From positions 1-6,426 of the forward strand of contig CAADUV010000295.1 of the NCBI GenBank assembly GCA_900752305.1: a stretch of DNA of 6,426 nt. The letters run 5' to 3'. The notes beneath the pieces were generated by a model, which saw nothing but the letters and a program-made list of their open reading frames with translations, was not told the origin of the DNA and ran no database searches. The DNA comes from an uncultured Oscillospiraceae bacterium (GTDB lineage Bacteria; Bacillota; Clostridia; Oscillospirales; Oscillospiraceae). Positions within the stretch are counted from its first letter, which is position 1. Each line of letters begins with the position of its first letter. Made by a program: the position numbers and the translations under genes. Below, piece by piece: positions 6,027 through 6,426 of this stretch.

Positions 6027-6426
6027 ATGAATGACCTGCATTTTCAGACGAATCGGGAGGAGAACGGCCTGGTGTGGTTCTCCGCCCCTCGTCTCAATGC
6101 CGACGGCGGCGCAGTCCACGGCTTTTCCAGCCGCTTGGGCGGCGTCAGCCGTGGTTATCTGACCTCCCTGAACCTGGGCACCAGCCGAGGCGACCAGATG
6201 GAGCACGTCCGGGAGAATTGGCGGCGCTGCGGGGAAGCAGTGGGCTTTGACAGCACCAAGACCGTCTTCTCCCAGCAGGTGCACCGGGACGACGTTCGCG
6301 TGGTTACCGAAGCGGACTGCGGCAAGGGTCTGTACCGGGAGCGGGACTACGACAGCGCCGACGGCCTGGTCACCAACTGTCCCGGCATCCCCCTGGCCAT
6401 CTTCTCCGCCGACTGCATCCCCGTCC
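6027..6426 (+). CDS. pgeF: Peptidoglycan editing factor PgeF / YfiH-type laccase-domain protein (3' end beyond window)
   Basis: The first 133 codons of a DUF152/Cu-oxidase_4 family protein are present. In E. coli the PgeF homologue limits misincorporation of L-Ser for L-Ala in peptidoglycan precursors; other family members (YlmD, LACC1/FAMIN) have purine-nucleoside phosphorylase or adenosine deaminase activity. Hallmarks seen: HGFSSRLGGVS (31-41), LNLGTSRGD (48-56), the V-x-EN helix at 61-64, FSQQVH (81-86) with the presumed metal-binding His86, and DGLVTNCPGIPLAIFSADC (112-130) with the presumed active-site Cys130. The later histidine ligand is beyond the window. The ATG follows the secA TAA with no intervening base and the likely ribosome-binding site (GAAGAAGAG) lies inside the last secA codons, so translational coupling and co-transcription with secA are likely. 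The older label 'polyphenol oxidase' is less apt. Confidence 0.93.
   Translation, partial: MNDLHFQTNREENGLVWFSAPRLNADGGAVHGFSSRLGGVSRGYLTSLNLGTSRGDQMEHVRENWRRCGEAVGFDSTKTVFSQQVHRDDVRVVTEADCGKGLYRERDYDSADGLVTNCPGIPLAIFSADCIPV

Noticed and set aside
3099..6284. 1061-codon open frame on the minus strand, opposite secA and pgeF
   Set aside because: SecA on the plus strand is certain from its full set of motifs. The antisense translation is a monotonous Val/Gly/Leu/His/Asp-rich sequence, as expected from complementing GC-ending codons, with no recognisable domain and no clear ribosome-binding site.

Overview
The window looks like chromosomal DNA from a fairly GC-rich member of the Clostridia, probably a gut Oscillospiraceae/Ruminococcaceae relative. 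Three things suggest this: the SecA is of clostridial type (long insert between helicase motifs V and VI, CXC-X8-CH zinc tail), the secreted proteins combine BspA-like leucine-rich repeats with lysine-rich fibronectin type III modules, and the ribosome-binding sites are of the GGAGG type. This placement rests on recalled family features, not on a database search.

Layout. Bases 1-1166 (minus strand) hold the 5' 388 codons of an RlmD/RumA-type 23S rRNA m5U methyltransferase; its 3' end lies outside the window. A 172-base divergent intergenic region (1167-1338) follows, with a strong rightward extended -10 sigma-A promoter. Two plus-strand genes for secreted proteins follow as a likely operon (1339-2283 and 2321-2992). 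The first is a signal peptide + LRR_5/BspA-like + Fn3 protein. The second is a signal peptide + Fn3 + unrecognised ~75-residue C-terminal domain. A strong hairpin terminator (3014-3043) ends the operon. A second extended -10 promoter (3111-3139) drives secA (3192-6026, complete, 944 aa). The 5' part of pgeF (from 6027, cut by the window end) begins directly after the secA stop codon.

Working together. secA and pgeF are conserved envelope genes (protein export and peptidoglycan-precursor editing) and are probably co-transcribed. The two small secreted proteins carry Sec-type signal peptides and would be exported by the SecA/SecYEG route, but they have their own promoter and terminator, so adjacency to secA need not mean co-regulation. 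The methyltransferase is an unrelated ribosome-modification gene.

Novelty. I see no CRISPR array, transposase, phage gene, tRNA or rRNA, and no clear new multi-gene system. The parts most worth a second look are the accessory pair at 1339-2992: a sharply AT-rich, differently coded LRR core inside a GC-rich gene, a duplicated Fn3 module shared by the two genes, and the unassigned C-terminal domain of the second protein. The small dyad symmetries in the secA leader are a weaker signal.
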